Below are positions 18,133-26,792 of a DNA stretch of 64,000 nucleotides, in pieces. The stretch is from JBCBDX01 sp038529265 (GTDB taxonomy: Bacteria; Pseudomonadota; Alphaproteobacteria; Rhizobiales; Rhizobiaceae). The position numbers were made by a program, and so were the translations under genes. The stretch lies in NCBI GenBank assembly GCA_038529265.1, contig JBCBDX010000011.1, forward strand, positions 62,001 through 126,000, written 5' to 3'. Below the pieces are notes generated by a model. The model saw only the letters and a list, made by a program, of their open reading frames with translations. It had not been told where the DNA came from and did no database searches. Within the stretch, counting starts at the first letter, position 1; each line of letters starts with the position of its first letter.

Positions 18133-19614
18133 ATGACGATTCTCCCTGCCATTGCTTTTGCCAAGCCAACAAATGTCAAAAAAGGCACTGTGGTGATATT
18201 CGCTGCACAAGATGCAGACATTGTGGAAGAGGGAATAGATATTGATCCGTCCGGCACGTTGGCGCGCGCAGCAAGCGCCGCCAAGTTCAAGGGCAAAAAG
18301 AAGTCGACGTTCGAAGTCTTGGCACCCCACGAAAGCCCTGCTGAAAAGATCATCGTAATCGGATTGGGCAAGGCGGATGAATTGACTGCCTCAGACTGGC
18401 TGGCGCTTGGCGGTGTTATGAAAAAGGCCATGGGCGATGCAGCGGCAGTAACAGTCCTTGCGCATGAACTGATCGGCGCCGATGAAGCCTCCACGCTGGC
18501 GCAAGGTGCTATCCTTCGTTCCTACAGCTTCAAAAAGTACAAAACGACAAAGAAGGACGAAGACAAGGACGAGCCGAAAGCGCAAAAGATCACCATTCAA
18601 TGTGTGGAAGCGACCGCCGCCAAGAAGCGCTGGGCGGACGATGAAGGCGTTGCCAAAGGCGTGATGCTCGCGCGCGATCTCGTCAACGAACCTGCCAACA
18701 TATTGGGGCCGGAAGAGTTTGCCAGCCGCGCCCGTGCGCTGGAAGCGCTCGGCGTTGACGTTAATGTGCTCAGCGAAAAGGAAATGCGCAAAATGGGCAT
18801 GGGCGCGCTGTTGGGCGTTGCGCAAGGCTCTGTCCGCCCGCCGCAGCTGGTCGTCATGAAATGGAATGGCGGCAAAGCAAAGGACAAGCCCATTGCCTTC
18901 ATCGGCAAGGGCGTGACCTTTGATACGGGCGGTATTTCCATCAAACCAGCTGGCGGCATGGAGGACATGAAAGGCGATATGGGCGGCGCGGCAGCTGTGA
19001 CCGGCCTGATGCACGCGCTGGCGGCCCGCAAGGCCAAAGCCAACGTGATCGGCATCATCGGTCTTGTTGAAAATATGCCCGATGGCAACGCCCAGCGGCC
19101 CGGCGATATTGTCACCTCCATGTCAGGCCAGACGATTGAAGTCATCAACACGGACGCGGAAGGCCGCCTCGTGCTGGCCGATGCACTGACCTACTGTGGG
19201 CAGGAGTTCAAACCGCAATTCATGATCAATCTGGCAACGCTCACCGGCGCAATCATGGTTGCGCTTGGCAAGCACTATGCAGGCCTGTTCTCCAATGACG
19301 ACGAATTGGCAGGCCAGATCAACGAGGCCGGTATGTCAACGGGCGAAAAAGTCTGGCGCATGCCAATTGGCCCCGAATACGACAAGATGATCGACTCAAC
19401 TTTCGCCGACATGAAGAACATCGGCGGCCGCTGGGGCGGTTCCTGCACAGCGGCGCAATTCCTCAAGCGCTTTGTCGGCGAAACGCCTTGGGCGCACCTT
19501 GATATTGCTGGTACGGCGATGGCCTCACCGTCCAATGACATCAACACATCCTGGGGTTCGGGTTTTGGCGTGCGCCTGCTCGACCAGATGGTGCGCGACG
19601 CATACGAGGGCTAA
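18133..19614 (+). CDS. pepA: Leucyl aminopeptidase (M17)
   Basis: 493 residues, typical length. A cytosolic two-metal exopeptidase releasing N-terminal residues from peptides; in E. coli PepA also binds DNA. The catalytic C-terminal domain carries IGKGVTFDTGGISIKP (metal-binding Lys and Asp) and the NTDAEGRLVLADAL signature with Asp/Glu ligands and the active-site Arg. The N-terminal domain (1-170) is less conserved, as usual. Gene order pepA-holC is widespread in proteobacteria; holC starts 8 bases after the stop. Confidence 0.96.
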   Translation: MTILPAIAFAKPTNVKKGTVVIFAAQDADIVEEGIDIDPSGTLARAASAAKFKGKKKSTFEVLAPHESPAEKIIVIGLGKADELTASDWLALGGVMKKAMGDAAAVTVLAHELIGADEASTLAQGAILRSYSFKKYKTTKKDEDKDEPKAQKITIQCVEATAAKKRWADDEGVAKGVMLARDLVNEPANILGPEEFASRARALEALGVDVNVLSEKEMRKMGMGALLGVAQGSVRPPQLVVMKWNGGKAKDKPIAFIGKGVTFDTGGISIKPAGGMEDMKGDMGGAAAVTGLMHALAARKAKANVIGIIGLVENMPDGNAQRPGDIVTSMSGQTIEVINTDAEGRLVLADALTYCGQEFKPQFMINLATLTGAIMVALGKHYAGLFSNDDELAGQINEAGMSTGEKVWRMPIGPEYDKMIDSTFADMKNIGGRWGGSCTAAQFLKRFVGETPWAHLDIAGTAMASPSNDINTSWGSGFGVRLLDQMVRDAYEG

Positions 19615-19622
19615 ACGGAGCC

Positions 19623-20075
19623 GTGACCGAAGTCACCTTTTACCATCTGACAGAAACATCCGTGGACGATGCCTTGCCCGGCCTTGTGGGCAAGGCCATG
19701 GAGCGCGGATGGCGGGTGACAATCCAAGCGGAAAATGAAGAAGCGGCAGAGGCTCTTGATGCGCTGCTCTGGTCGTTCGATCCGGTTTCCTTTGTGCCGC
19801 ACGGGCGCGATGGTGATACGCCGGAAGAGGATCATCCTGTTTTCGTCACATCAACGCAAGAAAACCCCAACAGGAGCGCCATGCGATTTGTCGTGAACCG
19901 GTGCACGCTGCCCCCTGATCTTACGCCGTTTGAACGCGTCGCCTTGATGTTTGATGGGCAGGACATGGATGTTGTGAGCGACGCGCGCGAAAAGTGGAAA
20001 CAGCTGAAGACGGGCGGCCACACGCTCGCCTATTGGAAGCAAACGCCGGAAGGCAAGTGGGAGAAAGCGGCGTAA
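19623..20075 (+). CDS. holC: DNA polymerase III subunit chi
   Basis: 150 residues from a GTG at 19623 (MTEVTFYHLTETSVD). Chi belongs to the clamp-loader assembly and links it to single-strand-binding protein. The family pattern VTFYHLTET, LW(S)FDPVSFVPHG and GCP-like FVVNRCTLPPD is visible, with KTGGHTLAYWKQTPEGKWEKAA at the end (a typical chi tail, quoted in part). Directly after pepA and directly before a membrane protein whose ATG abuts its stop. Confidence 0.92.
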   Translation: MTEVTFYHLTETSVDDALPGLVGKAMERGWRVTIQAENEEAAEALDALLWSFDPVSFVPHGRDGDTPEEDHPVFVTSTQENPNRSAMRFVVNRCTLPPDLTPFERVALMFDGQDMDVVSDAREKWKQLKTGGHTLAYWKQTPEGKWEKAA

Positions 20076-20843
20076 ATGACCAAGCTGATCGGGGCAGTTA
20101 TTTTTGCAATTGGCGCTTTTCTGGTTTGGGGCGCGCCGTTGACGCTGGGCTATTTCAACAATTTTGAGATCGGCAAATACCGCATTTATGGCGAACGCGT
20201 TGGCCATGTCCCGGTTAGCCAATTGTCACTCGGTCGCATCGATACGCCGATCTCGATTACCGCCACGGGCATGGCGGAAATTGAACGTGAAATCCCTGAC
20301 GCAACCACCGAATTCCAGATCACGATTTTTCGCCAAGGCGATGATGGTCGGCGCGGCGCACCGGTTTTCTTGAGCCCCATGAGGTTCCAGCTGGCTGAAA
20401 CCGGCGGTGAGGCGGGTCAGGCGACGCGCGCAACGGAGCCGGTCACACTACCATCCATCATCTCGCTGGAGGACGGGCTGTACGGCATCGAGACCAGTGA
20501 CGGCACGCTCAGCGATCTGAAATTGACCCATGTCGACATCACGCTGACAGGCCGCGCGACAGGCGATGCTAATGGCTATGCGCCAACGGGTTATGCGTTG
20601 ATCATCGGCGGCGGCGTGGTCTTCTTTTTCGGGCTCATGGACTACGCCATGTTTCGTTCACGCGACGACGATGACGATGATGATGATGACGATGATGACG
20701 ATGATGACGATGACAGGCATAAGAAAAAGCGCCGTCGCCGCACATCAGAAATCGGCCGTCGCATGCCCGTCGAGGCCCCAAAGCCCAAGGAAAAAGAACC
20801 CGCCAAACCCACCCGCAAATGGGGCAGGGGTGATGCAGAGTAG
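20076..20843 (+). CDS. Membrane protein with a 17-aspartate run
   Basis: 255 residues; the ATG follows the holC stop without spacing. There are two membrane segments: residues ~5-24 (IGAVIFAIGAFLVWGAPLTL) and ~177-197 (ALIIGGGVVFFFGLMDYAMF). The ~150 residues between are beta-rich and probably periplasmic. The C-terminal tail is cytoplasmic by topology. It has 17 consecutive Asp (197-213, mixed GAC/GAT codons), a basic block (HKKKRRRR) and a Pro/Lys/Glu-rich end. The charge-segregated tail suggests an intracellular binding or tethering role, perhaps metal or nucleic-acid contact, but that is inference. I do not recognise the family. Confidence 0.75.
   Translation: MTKLIGAVIFAIGAFLVWGAPLTLGYFNNFEIGKYRIYGERVGHVPVSQLSLGRIDTPISITATGMAEIEREIPDATTEFQITIFRQGDDGRRGAPVFLSPMRFQLAETGGEAGQATRATEPVTLPSIISLEDGLYGIETSDGTLSDLKLTHVDITLTGRATGDANGYAPTGYALIIGGGVVFFFGLMDYAMFRSRDDDDDDDDDDDDDDDDDRHKKKRRRRTSEIGRRMPVEAPKPKEKEPAKPTRKWGRGDAE
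20664..20714 (+). repeat. Imperfect GAY trinucleotide repeat (17 Asp codons)
   Basis: Seventeen consecutive GAC or GAT codons inside the preceding membrane protein gene. The two codons are mixed irregularly, so this is an impure microsatellite. The antisense frame reads poly-Ser and is a shadow. Confidence 0.9.
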
Positions 20844-20863
20844 GGCGGTTGTTTGCACCGCCC
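20843..20863. other. Perfect 7-base hairpin between membrane-protein and TIR genes
   Basis: GGGCGGT and ACCGCCC flank a 7-base loop in the 67-base gap before the TIR gene. No T-run follows, so it is not an obvious intrinsic terminator; it may be an RNA stability or partial-termination element. Confidence 0.35.
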
Positions 20864-20910
20864 GATGATGGTTAGGTGACCATGGCAAACGGGCAAGCGA
20901 TGGGGCAAAT

Positions 20911-23007
20911 TTGAGCAATCAGGAAATCAATATCTCGTCGGGCGATGAGCTGGAGACTTGGTTAGATGCCAATGCGGGTGATCAGCTTGCGGAGTGGTCG
21001 CGAGTTGTTGCTTTTCGCTTGGCCTTAAGAGTATGGCCGCTCGTCCTTTCAGAGACTTTGATCTCCGAAGTTGGGGATGTAGCAGAGCTTAAGCAGTCGA
21101 TAATCCTTCAATCGTGGCGCGCCGTTTTTTTAGCGTCGACCCCTTATCTAACGCTTAACCAATTAGTTCCAGCCAGGGCATCCGCCGCTGCTAATGAGGC
21201 CAAAAGTGTCGCGGCTGCAGTTGCCGCGCGATCCGATCCGACAACATTTTTTAGCGCCAGGGCAGCACAAGCTCCGTATGCCGCAGCGGCGAAAGCTTGC
21301 TCCAATGCTGCAGAAAGCTTGCTTGAATGGAGAGGATTTGCTTCTTACACTGCTCGAGCCGCAGCGGCAGCTGCTAGTGCCTACGGCGCACAGGGATTGA
21401 TCTGGCGAGCAGTAAGTCTAGACTGCCGTTTTTTGTTTAACTCAAGCCAAGTCATAGCGAATATAGCACTTTTGAACACGCCACTTTGGCTGGTCGATGT
21501 CCGTGAAAACAAGAACTATGTCGCCAACATTCCGCCATGGGTAAGAGAGCCACTGGATACTTTTGCCCGGAACGCCCAAGGACCAGAATGGAAATTGATG
21601 GTCGAGTGGTATCGCCGCCTAATCGGCGATACGTCCAACAACATCTTCGATGCTGATCTTTCAGTAGAGCTGGCGCTGCAGAAAGACGATTTTTGGGAAA
21701 TCAGCGATAAACAATCTGCCGACGAAATTATGGGGGAAGTGGCAAAGACCTTGGTCTGGATTCCGCCGCCACTAAAATGGGATTTCTTTCTTTCATACAC
21801 GGCAGCAAATGAAGCCGTTGCCCGTCGTATCTCGGGAGTATTGGAAGACGCCGGTTACTCTGTCTTCTCCCAATTCAATGACATGGGCGCAGGCAAGAGC
21901 TTCGTCAACGAGATGAATCGTGGGCTTGCAGGTATGGGGAGGATGATTGCCGTTTATTCGCCCGAATACTTTAAAAGCGGGCCTTGTATGTCGGAGTGGG
22001 AGGCTGCGTACACAATCGATCCGTCTGGCGACAAGGGTACCATCGTCCCATTCCTTATTGAACCATGCCAACCGCCACCGCTCGCGCGTCGTATCATCTG
22101 GACATCGCTGCTCGAAATGACGCCCGAACAGGAGCGCGAGGCGGTTTTGGCAGCGGTTACCGGCTCGCAGACGCCAAAGACGCGTGCTGAGCAACGCAAA
22201 CGTGTTGCCATAGCCGTGACACCCGAAGTTTTGGCAAATGAAGACACCGGCGAAATTGATGTTGGGCCTAACAAGGAGTTCGATCAGGTCTACGCCGATG
22301 TGCCGCTTCTGGAGTTACCCGAAGCGATAAGAGCGCTTCTCGATACGCTGCTCTCGCAAATTCAAGGACGCAACTATCCATCAGGCTTTGATGTGGCGAT
22401 CAAAGCCTACAAAAAAGAACTCGATGCCAATGGTGTGAACTGCAACCCGACGCTCCTGCGTACACAGATGGACATCATTGAAGCCGAGCTGGAAGACGAA
22501 CACGCGCAGTATTGGTGCACCGGCGCAGGGTTGGTGAAGTCTTGCGAACGGCTTTTGCAATTACATGAGCGCCTCATTACTCACTACCCGCTCGATCAGG
22601 CGAGAGAACGCATCTTCCGTGCCGTCGAAGTCGACGAGGAGAAGCTAACTTCACAGGATGCGACCGAGTTCAACCGGAGAATTATCGTCGAAGTAAAATA
22701 CGCCAACGAGCAAGGCGTCGTTTCCGATGAATACTTGGAGACGGTCAAAACGCAAAGCCGGACAACGCGCAACATTATCGATCTTAGCCTGCCAGAAGTG
22801 CCTGAAGGATTGGAAGAGACAGAGCGCCGCAAGGCCGAGGATCGGCGCAACCGAATTCGGGATGCCAAAAAACGGACACTGCTCCAACAGGCAGGTGTCT
22901 ACGACAAAACATTGGACGTGCTTGGCAAGATGACCAAGATCGCGGATTCAGATGCAGCAAAAACACTGGGTAAAGCGGCAAAGGATTTCTTGGAGTGGTT
23001 CTGGTAG
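20911..23007 (+). CDS. TIR-domain protein with helical Ala-rich N-terminal region
   Basis: 698 residues from a TTG at 20911 with GGGGC 6 bases before it. Residues 1-285 are helical, with an unusual Ala-rich stretch (~90-160). The TIR domain spans ~289-420: WDFFLSYTAAN is strand A, GYSVFSQFNDMGAG the BB-loop region, MIAVYSPEYFKSGPC a later strand. Glu364 in SEWEAAY matches the catalytic Glu of NAD+-cleaving TIRs. Residues ~430-698 are charged and helical and fit no family I know. There is no NB-ARC, SAVED or membrane domain. Bacterial TIRs act in antiphage abortive NAD+ depletion or as effectors; which applies here is not visible. A singleton wedged between the Asp-run protein gene and the convergent ABC-F gene (3-base gap), with A/T-richer codons in its first half, suggesting gain by transfer. 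Confidence 0.85.
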   Translation: MSNQEINISSGDELETWLDANAGDQLAEWSRVVAFRLALRVWPLVLSETLISEVGDVAELKQSIILQSWRAVFLASTPYLTLNQLVPARASAAANEAKSVAAAVAARSDPTTFFSARAAQAPYAAAAKACSNAAESLLEWRGFASYTARAAAAAASAYGAQGLIWRAVSLDCRFLFNSSQVIANIALLNTPLWLVDVRENKNYVANIPPWVREPLDTFARNAQGPEWKLMVEWYRRLIGDTSNNIFDADLSVELALQKDDFWEISDKQSADEIMGEVAKTLVWIPPPLKWDFFLSYTAANEAVARRISGVLEDAGYSVFSQFNDMGAGKSFVNEMNRGLAGMGRMIAVYSPEYFKSGPCMSEWEAAYTIDPSGDKGTIVPFLIEPCQPPPLARRIIWTSLLEMTPEQEREAVLAAVTGSQTPKTRAEQRKRVAIAVTPEVLANEDTGEIDVGPNKEFDQVYADVPLLELPEAIRALLDTLLSQIQGRNYPSGFDVAIKAYKKELDANGVNCNPTLLRTQMDIIEAELEDEHAQYWCTGAGLVKSCERLLQLHERLITHYPLDQARERIFRAVEVDEEKLTSQDATEFNRRIIVEVKYANEQGVVSDEYLETVKTQSRTTRNIIDLSLPEVPEGLEETERRKAEDRRNRIRDAKKRTLLQQAGVYDKTLDVLGKMTKIADSDAAKTLGKAAKDFLEWFW

Positions 23008-23010
23008 GCG

Positions 23011-24885
23011 CTAACCCCCCATCCCCGCTTCATATTCCTCGCTCAACTCCAGCCACCTTTCCTCCCACTTTTCCAGCTTTGCCTCGGCATCGGCGCGGTT
23101 GCGGGCCAGTTCCTGCACCTTGTCGCCATCCTGCGCGATTTTCGGATCCAGAAACGCCTTGTCGATGGCTTCGAGTTTCACCTGCGCCTTTTCGATAAAG
23201 CTTTCCAGCTCGGTCAGCTTGGCTTTGAGCGGGGCGAGGTTCTTGCGGGTTTGCGCCTGCTGCTGGCGTTGGTTTTTCTGGCTTTTGGTATCCGGCTTGG
23301 CGGCTTTGTCATTGCCAGCGCGCTTGCGCAAAACCAGTGCGGCATAGTCATCCAGATCGCCATCATAGGGCTGCACATCGCCGCCCTCGACCAGCCAGAT
23401 GCGCTCGGCGCACGTCTCCACCAGATAGCGGTCGTGGCTGATCAGGATCACGGCGCCGCGATAGTCATTGACCGCCTCCATCAGCGCATCGCGGCTATCA
23501 ATGTCCAGATGGTTGGTCGGTTCATCGAGGATGAGCACATGGGGCGCATCGCGGGTGGTCAGCCCCAGCGTCAGCCGCGCGCGCTCCCCGCCAGACAGGG
23601 CCTGCGCGGGCGTATCCATCTTCTCGGTGGAAAGCCCGGTCGCCGCCACACGCGCCCGCACCTTGCTCTCAGCCTCATCGGGGTAGGCGGCGCGGAAATG
23701 TTCGTAGGCGCTCCACGCCGGTGTGAGATCATCGAGCTGATGCTGTGCAAACAGCGCGATTTTGAGTTTCGCCGCGCGGTGCAGATCGCCATCGCGCTCC
23801 GCCAACCGCGAAGACAGAAGTTTGGCGAAGGTCGACTTGCCATTGCCGTTCGCCCCCAAAAGCGCGATGCGGTCATCATTGTCGATGCGCAGATTAAGGC
23901 GTTTCAGGATCGCCGGGCCATCGCCATAGCCAACCGAGACATTGTCCATGCGGATGATTGGTGAGGAGGGCATCGTCTCCGGCGTCGGGAACTTGAACGG
24001 CTTGACGCTTTCGTCAATCGGCACCTGCGTTTGCGCCATGCGCGCGAGCGCCTTGATCCGGCTTTGCGCCTGCCGGGCTTTTGAGGCCTTGGCTTTGAAG
24101 CGGTTGACGAAAGCTTCCATATGGGCGCGCTTGGCGTCCTGCTTTTCTTTCGCTTTGACGGCGAGCGCCATCTTCTCCGCGCGCGTGCGGGCGAAAATAT
24201 CGTAATTGCCGGAATAGAGCGTCAGCTTGCGCTCGCTCAAATGCAGGATCGACGTGCAGCAGGCGTTTAAAAGATCACGGTCGTGACTGATGATGATGAC
24301 GGTATGCGGATAGCGCGCAAGATAGGTTTTCAGCCACAGCGTGCCTTCCAGATCGAGATAGTTGGTCGGCTCGTCGAGCATCAAAAGGTCCGGCTCTGCA
24401 AAAAGCACCGCCGCCAGCGCCACGCGCATGCGCCAGCCACCGGAAAACTCCGCGCACGCCCGCTGCTGCGCAGCCGCATCAAAACCCAGCCCGTGCAGGA
24501 TGGAGGACGCGCGCGCTTCGGCTGAATAGGCATCAATATCGGCAAGGCGGGTATGGATGTTTGCGAGCTTCTCGGCGTCCTGCTCGGTTTCGGCACGAGC
24601 CATCAGATCAAGCCGTTCGGTATCCGCTTCCAGCACGGTTTCCAAAAGGCTCTTTTCGGTGCCGGGCGCTTCTTGTGCAACGCCGCCTATTTTCAGCTTG
24701 GCGGGGATCGAAACCGAACCGCTTTCAGGCGAATGTTCGCCGCGGATCAGCTTGAAGAGCGTCGACTTGCCCGTGCCGTTTGGCCCCACCAGCCCACATT
24801 TTGCACCAAGCGGCACGGTCGCAGTTGCTTCATCAAAAAGCAGCCGCCCGGCAATGCGAAATGTCAGGTTCTGGATTTGTAACAT
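23011..24885 (-). CDS. ABC-F family ATPase
   Basis: 624 residues from the ATG at 24885 (MLQIQNLTFRIAG); an upstream in-frame start at 24957 would run toward the ndk promoter and is rejected. There are two ABC domains in tandem without membrane segments. The first has VGPNGTGKST and LMLDEPTNYLD, the second LGANGNGKST, SGGERARLTLGL and LILDEPTNHLD. A basic linker (~240-300) separates them, and a Lys/Gln-rich C-terminal coiled coil follows. ABC-F proteins act on ribosomes. The two-domain layout with this C-terminal extension resembles Uup/YheS types rather than resistance proteins, but the exact subgroup needs a tree. Confidence 0.92.
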   Translation of the reverse strand: MLQIQNLTFRIAGRLLFDEATATVPLGAKCGLVGPNGTGKSTLFKLIRGEHSPESGSVSIPAKLKIGGVAQEAPGTEKSLLETVLEADTERLDLMARAETEQDAEKLANIHTRLADIDAYSAEARASSILHGLGFDAAAQQRACAEFSGGWRMRVALAAVLFAEPDLLMLDEPTNYLDLEGTLWLKTYLARYPHTVIIISHDRDLLNACCTSILHLSERKLTLYSGNYDIFARTRAEKMALAVKAKEKQDAKRAHMEAFVNRFKAKASKARQAQSRIKALARMAQTQVPIDESVKPFKFPTPETMPSSPIIRMDNVSVGYGDGPAILKRLNLRIDNDDRIALLGANGNGKSTFAKLLSSRLAERDGDLHRAAKLKIALFAQHQLDDLTPAWSAYEHFRAAYPDEAESKVRARVAATGLSTEKMDTPAQALSGGERARLTLGLTTRDAPHVLILDEPTNHLDIDSRDALMEAVNDYRGAVILISHDRYLVETCAERIWLVEGGDVQPYDGDLDDYAALVLRKRAGNDKAAKPDTKSQKNQRQQQAQTRKNLAPLKAKLTELESFIEKAQVKLEAIDKAFLDPKIAQDGDKVQELARNRADAEAKLEKWEERWLELSEEYEAGMGG

Positions 24886-24950
24886 GGGGCGCGTTTTGCA
24901 GCGCGCGAAGTTGCGGCGCAAGGGGCAAATGGCAACTGATGCAAAGCCCC

Positions 24951-24979
24951 TTGGCATTGGCTGGACTGGCCGCTATAGG
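24951..24979 (+). promoter_or_regulatory. Sigma-70-like promoter for ndk
   Basis: TTGGCA (24951-24956) and TATAGG (24974-24979) are separated by 17 bases and lie 41 bases upstream of the ndk ATG. Both hexamers are close to the housekeeping consensus. There is no competing gene on this strand. Confidence 0.55.
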
Positions 24980-25019
24980 GCGCTCAATTCTCCCCGCATT
25001 ATTCAAGGAAGCAAGAAAA

Positions 25020-25442
25020 ATGGCGACAGAACGCACATTCTCAATGATCAAACCAGACGCAACAGCGCGCAACTTGACAGGCGCGATTGTCAAAATTTTT
25101 GAGGAAAATGGCCTGCGCGTCATCGCCTCCAAGCGCGTGTGGATGAGCCGCCGTGAAGCTGAAGGCTTCTATGCGGTTCACAAGGAGCGTCCTTTCTTTG
25201 ACGAACTATGTGAGTTCATGTCTTCCGGTCCAACCATCGTTCAGGTGCTGGAAGGTGAAAACGCCATTTTGAAAAACCGGGAACTGATGGGTGCGACCAA
25301 CCCGGCAGAAGCGGCCGACGGTACCATCCGCAAGCTCTACGCCAACTCCATCGGCGAAAACTCAGTGCATGGCTCTGATGCGCCTGAAACAGCAGCTGAG
25401 GAAATCGCTTACTGGTTTGCCGAAACAGAAATCGTCGGCTAA
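25020..25442 (+). CDS. ndk: Nucleoside diphosphate kinase
   Basis: 140 residues, standard length. Exchanges the gamma phosphate between NTPs and NDPs through a phospho-His. N-terminal RTFSMIKPDATARN, the SGPTIVQVLEGENAI segment and the active-site NSVHGSDAPETA (His in the family signature) are all intact. ATG at 25020 is preceded by AAGGAAGCAAGAAAA. Single-gene transcript: a promoter lies at 24951-24979 and an intrinsic terminator at 25467-25492. Confidence 0.97.
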   Translation: MATERTFSMIKPDATARNLTGAIVKIFEENGLRVIASKRVWMSRREAEGFYAVHKERPFFDELCEFMSSGPTIVQVLEGENAILKNRELMGATNPAEAADGTIRKLYANSIGENSVHGSDAPETAAEEIAYWFAETEIVG

Positions 25443-25466
25443 TCGCCGGACGATTTTCAGTGCTCC

Positions 25467-25492
25467 AAAGCCGCGCTCGGCGCGGCTTTTTT
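25467..25492 (+). terminator. Intrinsic terminator after ndk
   Basis: AAAGCCGCGC and GCGCGGCTTT pair across a 3-base loop (TCG) and run into six T residues. A strong hairpin located 24 bases after the ndk stop. Confidence 0.9.
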
Positions 25493-25916
25493 ATGTGACC
25501 AAAAGGCCTTCCATGCGCGCGCGGGTCACTTCATCTAGCGGCGCAGACTTACGCTTGGCGCTGTCGATCATTACGACCACGCTCGTCGCGGTGCTTTTCA
25601 GAACGCCTTCGACCCGCAATTCCTGAACAAGACCAACAGACGCGTTCCCGATGCGCGAGACGCCGGAAAGAATGTCGACGGTGCCCGGATAAAGGATCTC
25701 GTCGATAAACTTGATTGATAGTTCAGCGATCACAAAAGTGCGTCCCTCGGGCATCAAATCGCTACGCGGTCCATAAAGAAAATCCACCCGCCCGCTCTCA
25801 TAAAGCGTTGCATAAACGGCATTGTTCACATGGCCTTGCATGTCCGTATCGCCGAAGCGCAATCCAACACTCATGTGATGGGACAGCCGGTTTGGTGACC
25901 TTGGGTTATCTGTCAT
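25491..25916 (-). CDS. Acyl-CoA thioesterase (4HBT hot-dog family)
   Basis: 141 residues, a single hot-dog domain. The FGDTDMQGHVNNAVYATLYESGR stretch (quoted in parts: DTDMQGHVNN, then YESGR) carries the catalytic Asp and the conserved HVNN of 4-hydroxybenzoyl-CoA-type thioesterases. These hydrolyse acyl-CoA to free acid and CoA in the cytoplasm. A YbgC/FcbC relative; substrate unknown. Its end overlaps the T-run of the ndk terminator. Confidence 0.85.
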   Translation of the reverse strand: MTDNPRSPNRLSHHMSVGLRFGDTDMQGHVNNAVYATLYESGRVDFLYGPRSDLMPEGRTFVIAELSIKFIDEILYPGTVDILSGVSRIGNASVGLVQELRVEGVLKSTATSVVVMIDSAKRKSAPLDEVTRARMEGLLVT

Positions 25917-26090
25917 TTTTGTGAACCAATTTGTTGGTAAGTCATTAGACCAATTAACTTATTTAACGTCTATTTGACTTAGCATAGTTTCACGTAAAGC
26001 GCATGCATGCCAAACATGCGTGGATGATGCAGCGAGGGGAGGATCGTTGTTTTTTGGCTAGGGCGGAAAAGCCTTAGAGGAGTATTGCGT

Positions 26091-26786
26091 ATGACAGATC
26101 AGTTTTCGTCCAACGTCCAATCCGGCTCAACGCCAAACCTTGCCGATGCCTATCCCCAGTACTCGCGCAAGGAAGTAATCGCCGATGGTGTGATGCATGT
26201 GCTCGGCATAGTCGGCAGCACAATCGCGTTCACGACCATTTACATCTACGCTTTCCAGACCCTTCCGGCGCCGCTGAATATCGCGTTGGTTGTGTATGGC
26301 ATATCCGTCATCGCGCTCTTTACTTTTTCGGCGTCATATCATTTGACGCCCTATACTGAACATAAGCCTTTATTGCGGCTCTGCGATCAATCAGCGATCT
26401 TTGTGAAGATAGCCGGCTCCTACACGCCCATTGTCGTGATTATTGGCACGCCATGGGCCTACACGCTGCTTGCCTTGATCTGGAGCGGTGCGATTGTCGG
26501 TAGCGTTTCGAAATTCGCGAAGCACGAAATGCTGGATCGCCACACGGTACTTGTCTTTCTCGCCATGGGCTGGGCCAGCCTGTTGCTGGTGTGGCCCATG
26601 TTCAACACGATGGAAACGCAAGACGCTTTGCTGATCGTGCTTGGCGGCTTGGTCTACTCCTTTGGTGTCTTTTTCTACCAGTGGGACGGTCTAAAATATC
26701 AAAATGCTATCTGGCATGCCTTTGTGCTGACCGCATCGATGATCCATCTATATGCGATCGCACATGCGGCTTTTGCGTCGGTCTAG
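26091..26786 (+). CDS. Hemolysin III / PAQR-family membrane protein
   Basis: 231 residues from the ATG at 26091, preceded by AGAGGAG 8 bases upstream. Seven hydrophobic segments span the chain (VMHVLGIVGSTIAF to SMIHLYAIAHAAF). The conserved PAQR residues are present: FSASYHL in an early helix, RLCDQSAIFVKIAGSYTP (the Asp motif) and the C-terminal HAFVLTASMIHLYAI His region, which bind metal in eukaryotic adiponectin receptors. Bacterial members (YqfA, hemolysin III) have unclear function and may act on lipids. A stand-alone gene with 170 A/T-rich bases upstream. Confidence 0.85.
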   Translation: MTDQFSSNVQSGSTPNLADAYPQYSRKEVIADGVMHVLGIVGSTIAFTTIYIYAFQTLPAPLNIALVVYGISVIALFTFSASYHLTPYTEHKPLLRLCDQSAIFVKIAGSYTPIVVIIGTPWAYTLLALIWSGAIVGSVSKFAKHEMLDRHTVLVFLAMGWASLLLVWPMFNTMETQDALLIVLGGLVYSFGVFFYQWDGLKYQNAIWHAFVLTASMIHLYAIAHAAFASV

Positions 26787-26792
26787 GCTGGC

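Noticed and set aside
18391..19014. Minus-strand frame inside pepA
   Set aside because: Shadow of a strongly conserved aminopeptidase; no motif of its own.
20642..20908. Minus-strand frame with a poly-Ser run
   Set aside because: It is the antisense of the Asp run in a real gene; composition is explained by the repeat.
23251..23964. Plus-strand frame of 237 codons inside the ABC-F gene
   Set aside because: Opposite strand to a clear two-ATPase gene with all motifs; a shadow of GC-rich coding.
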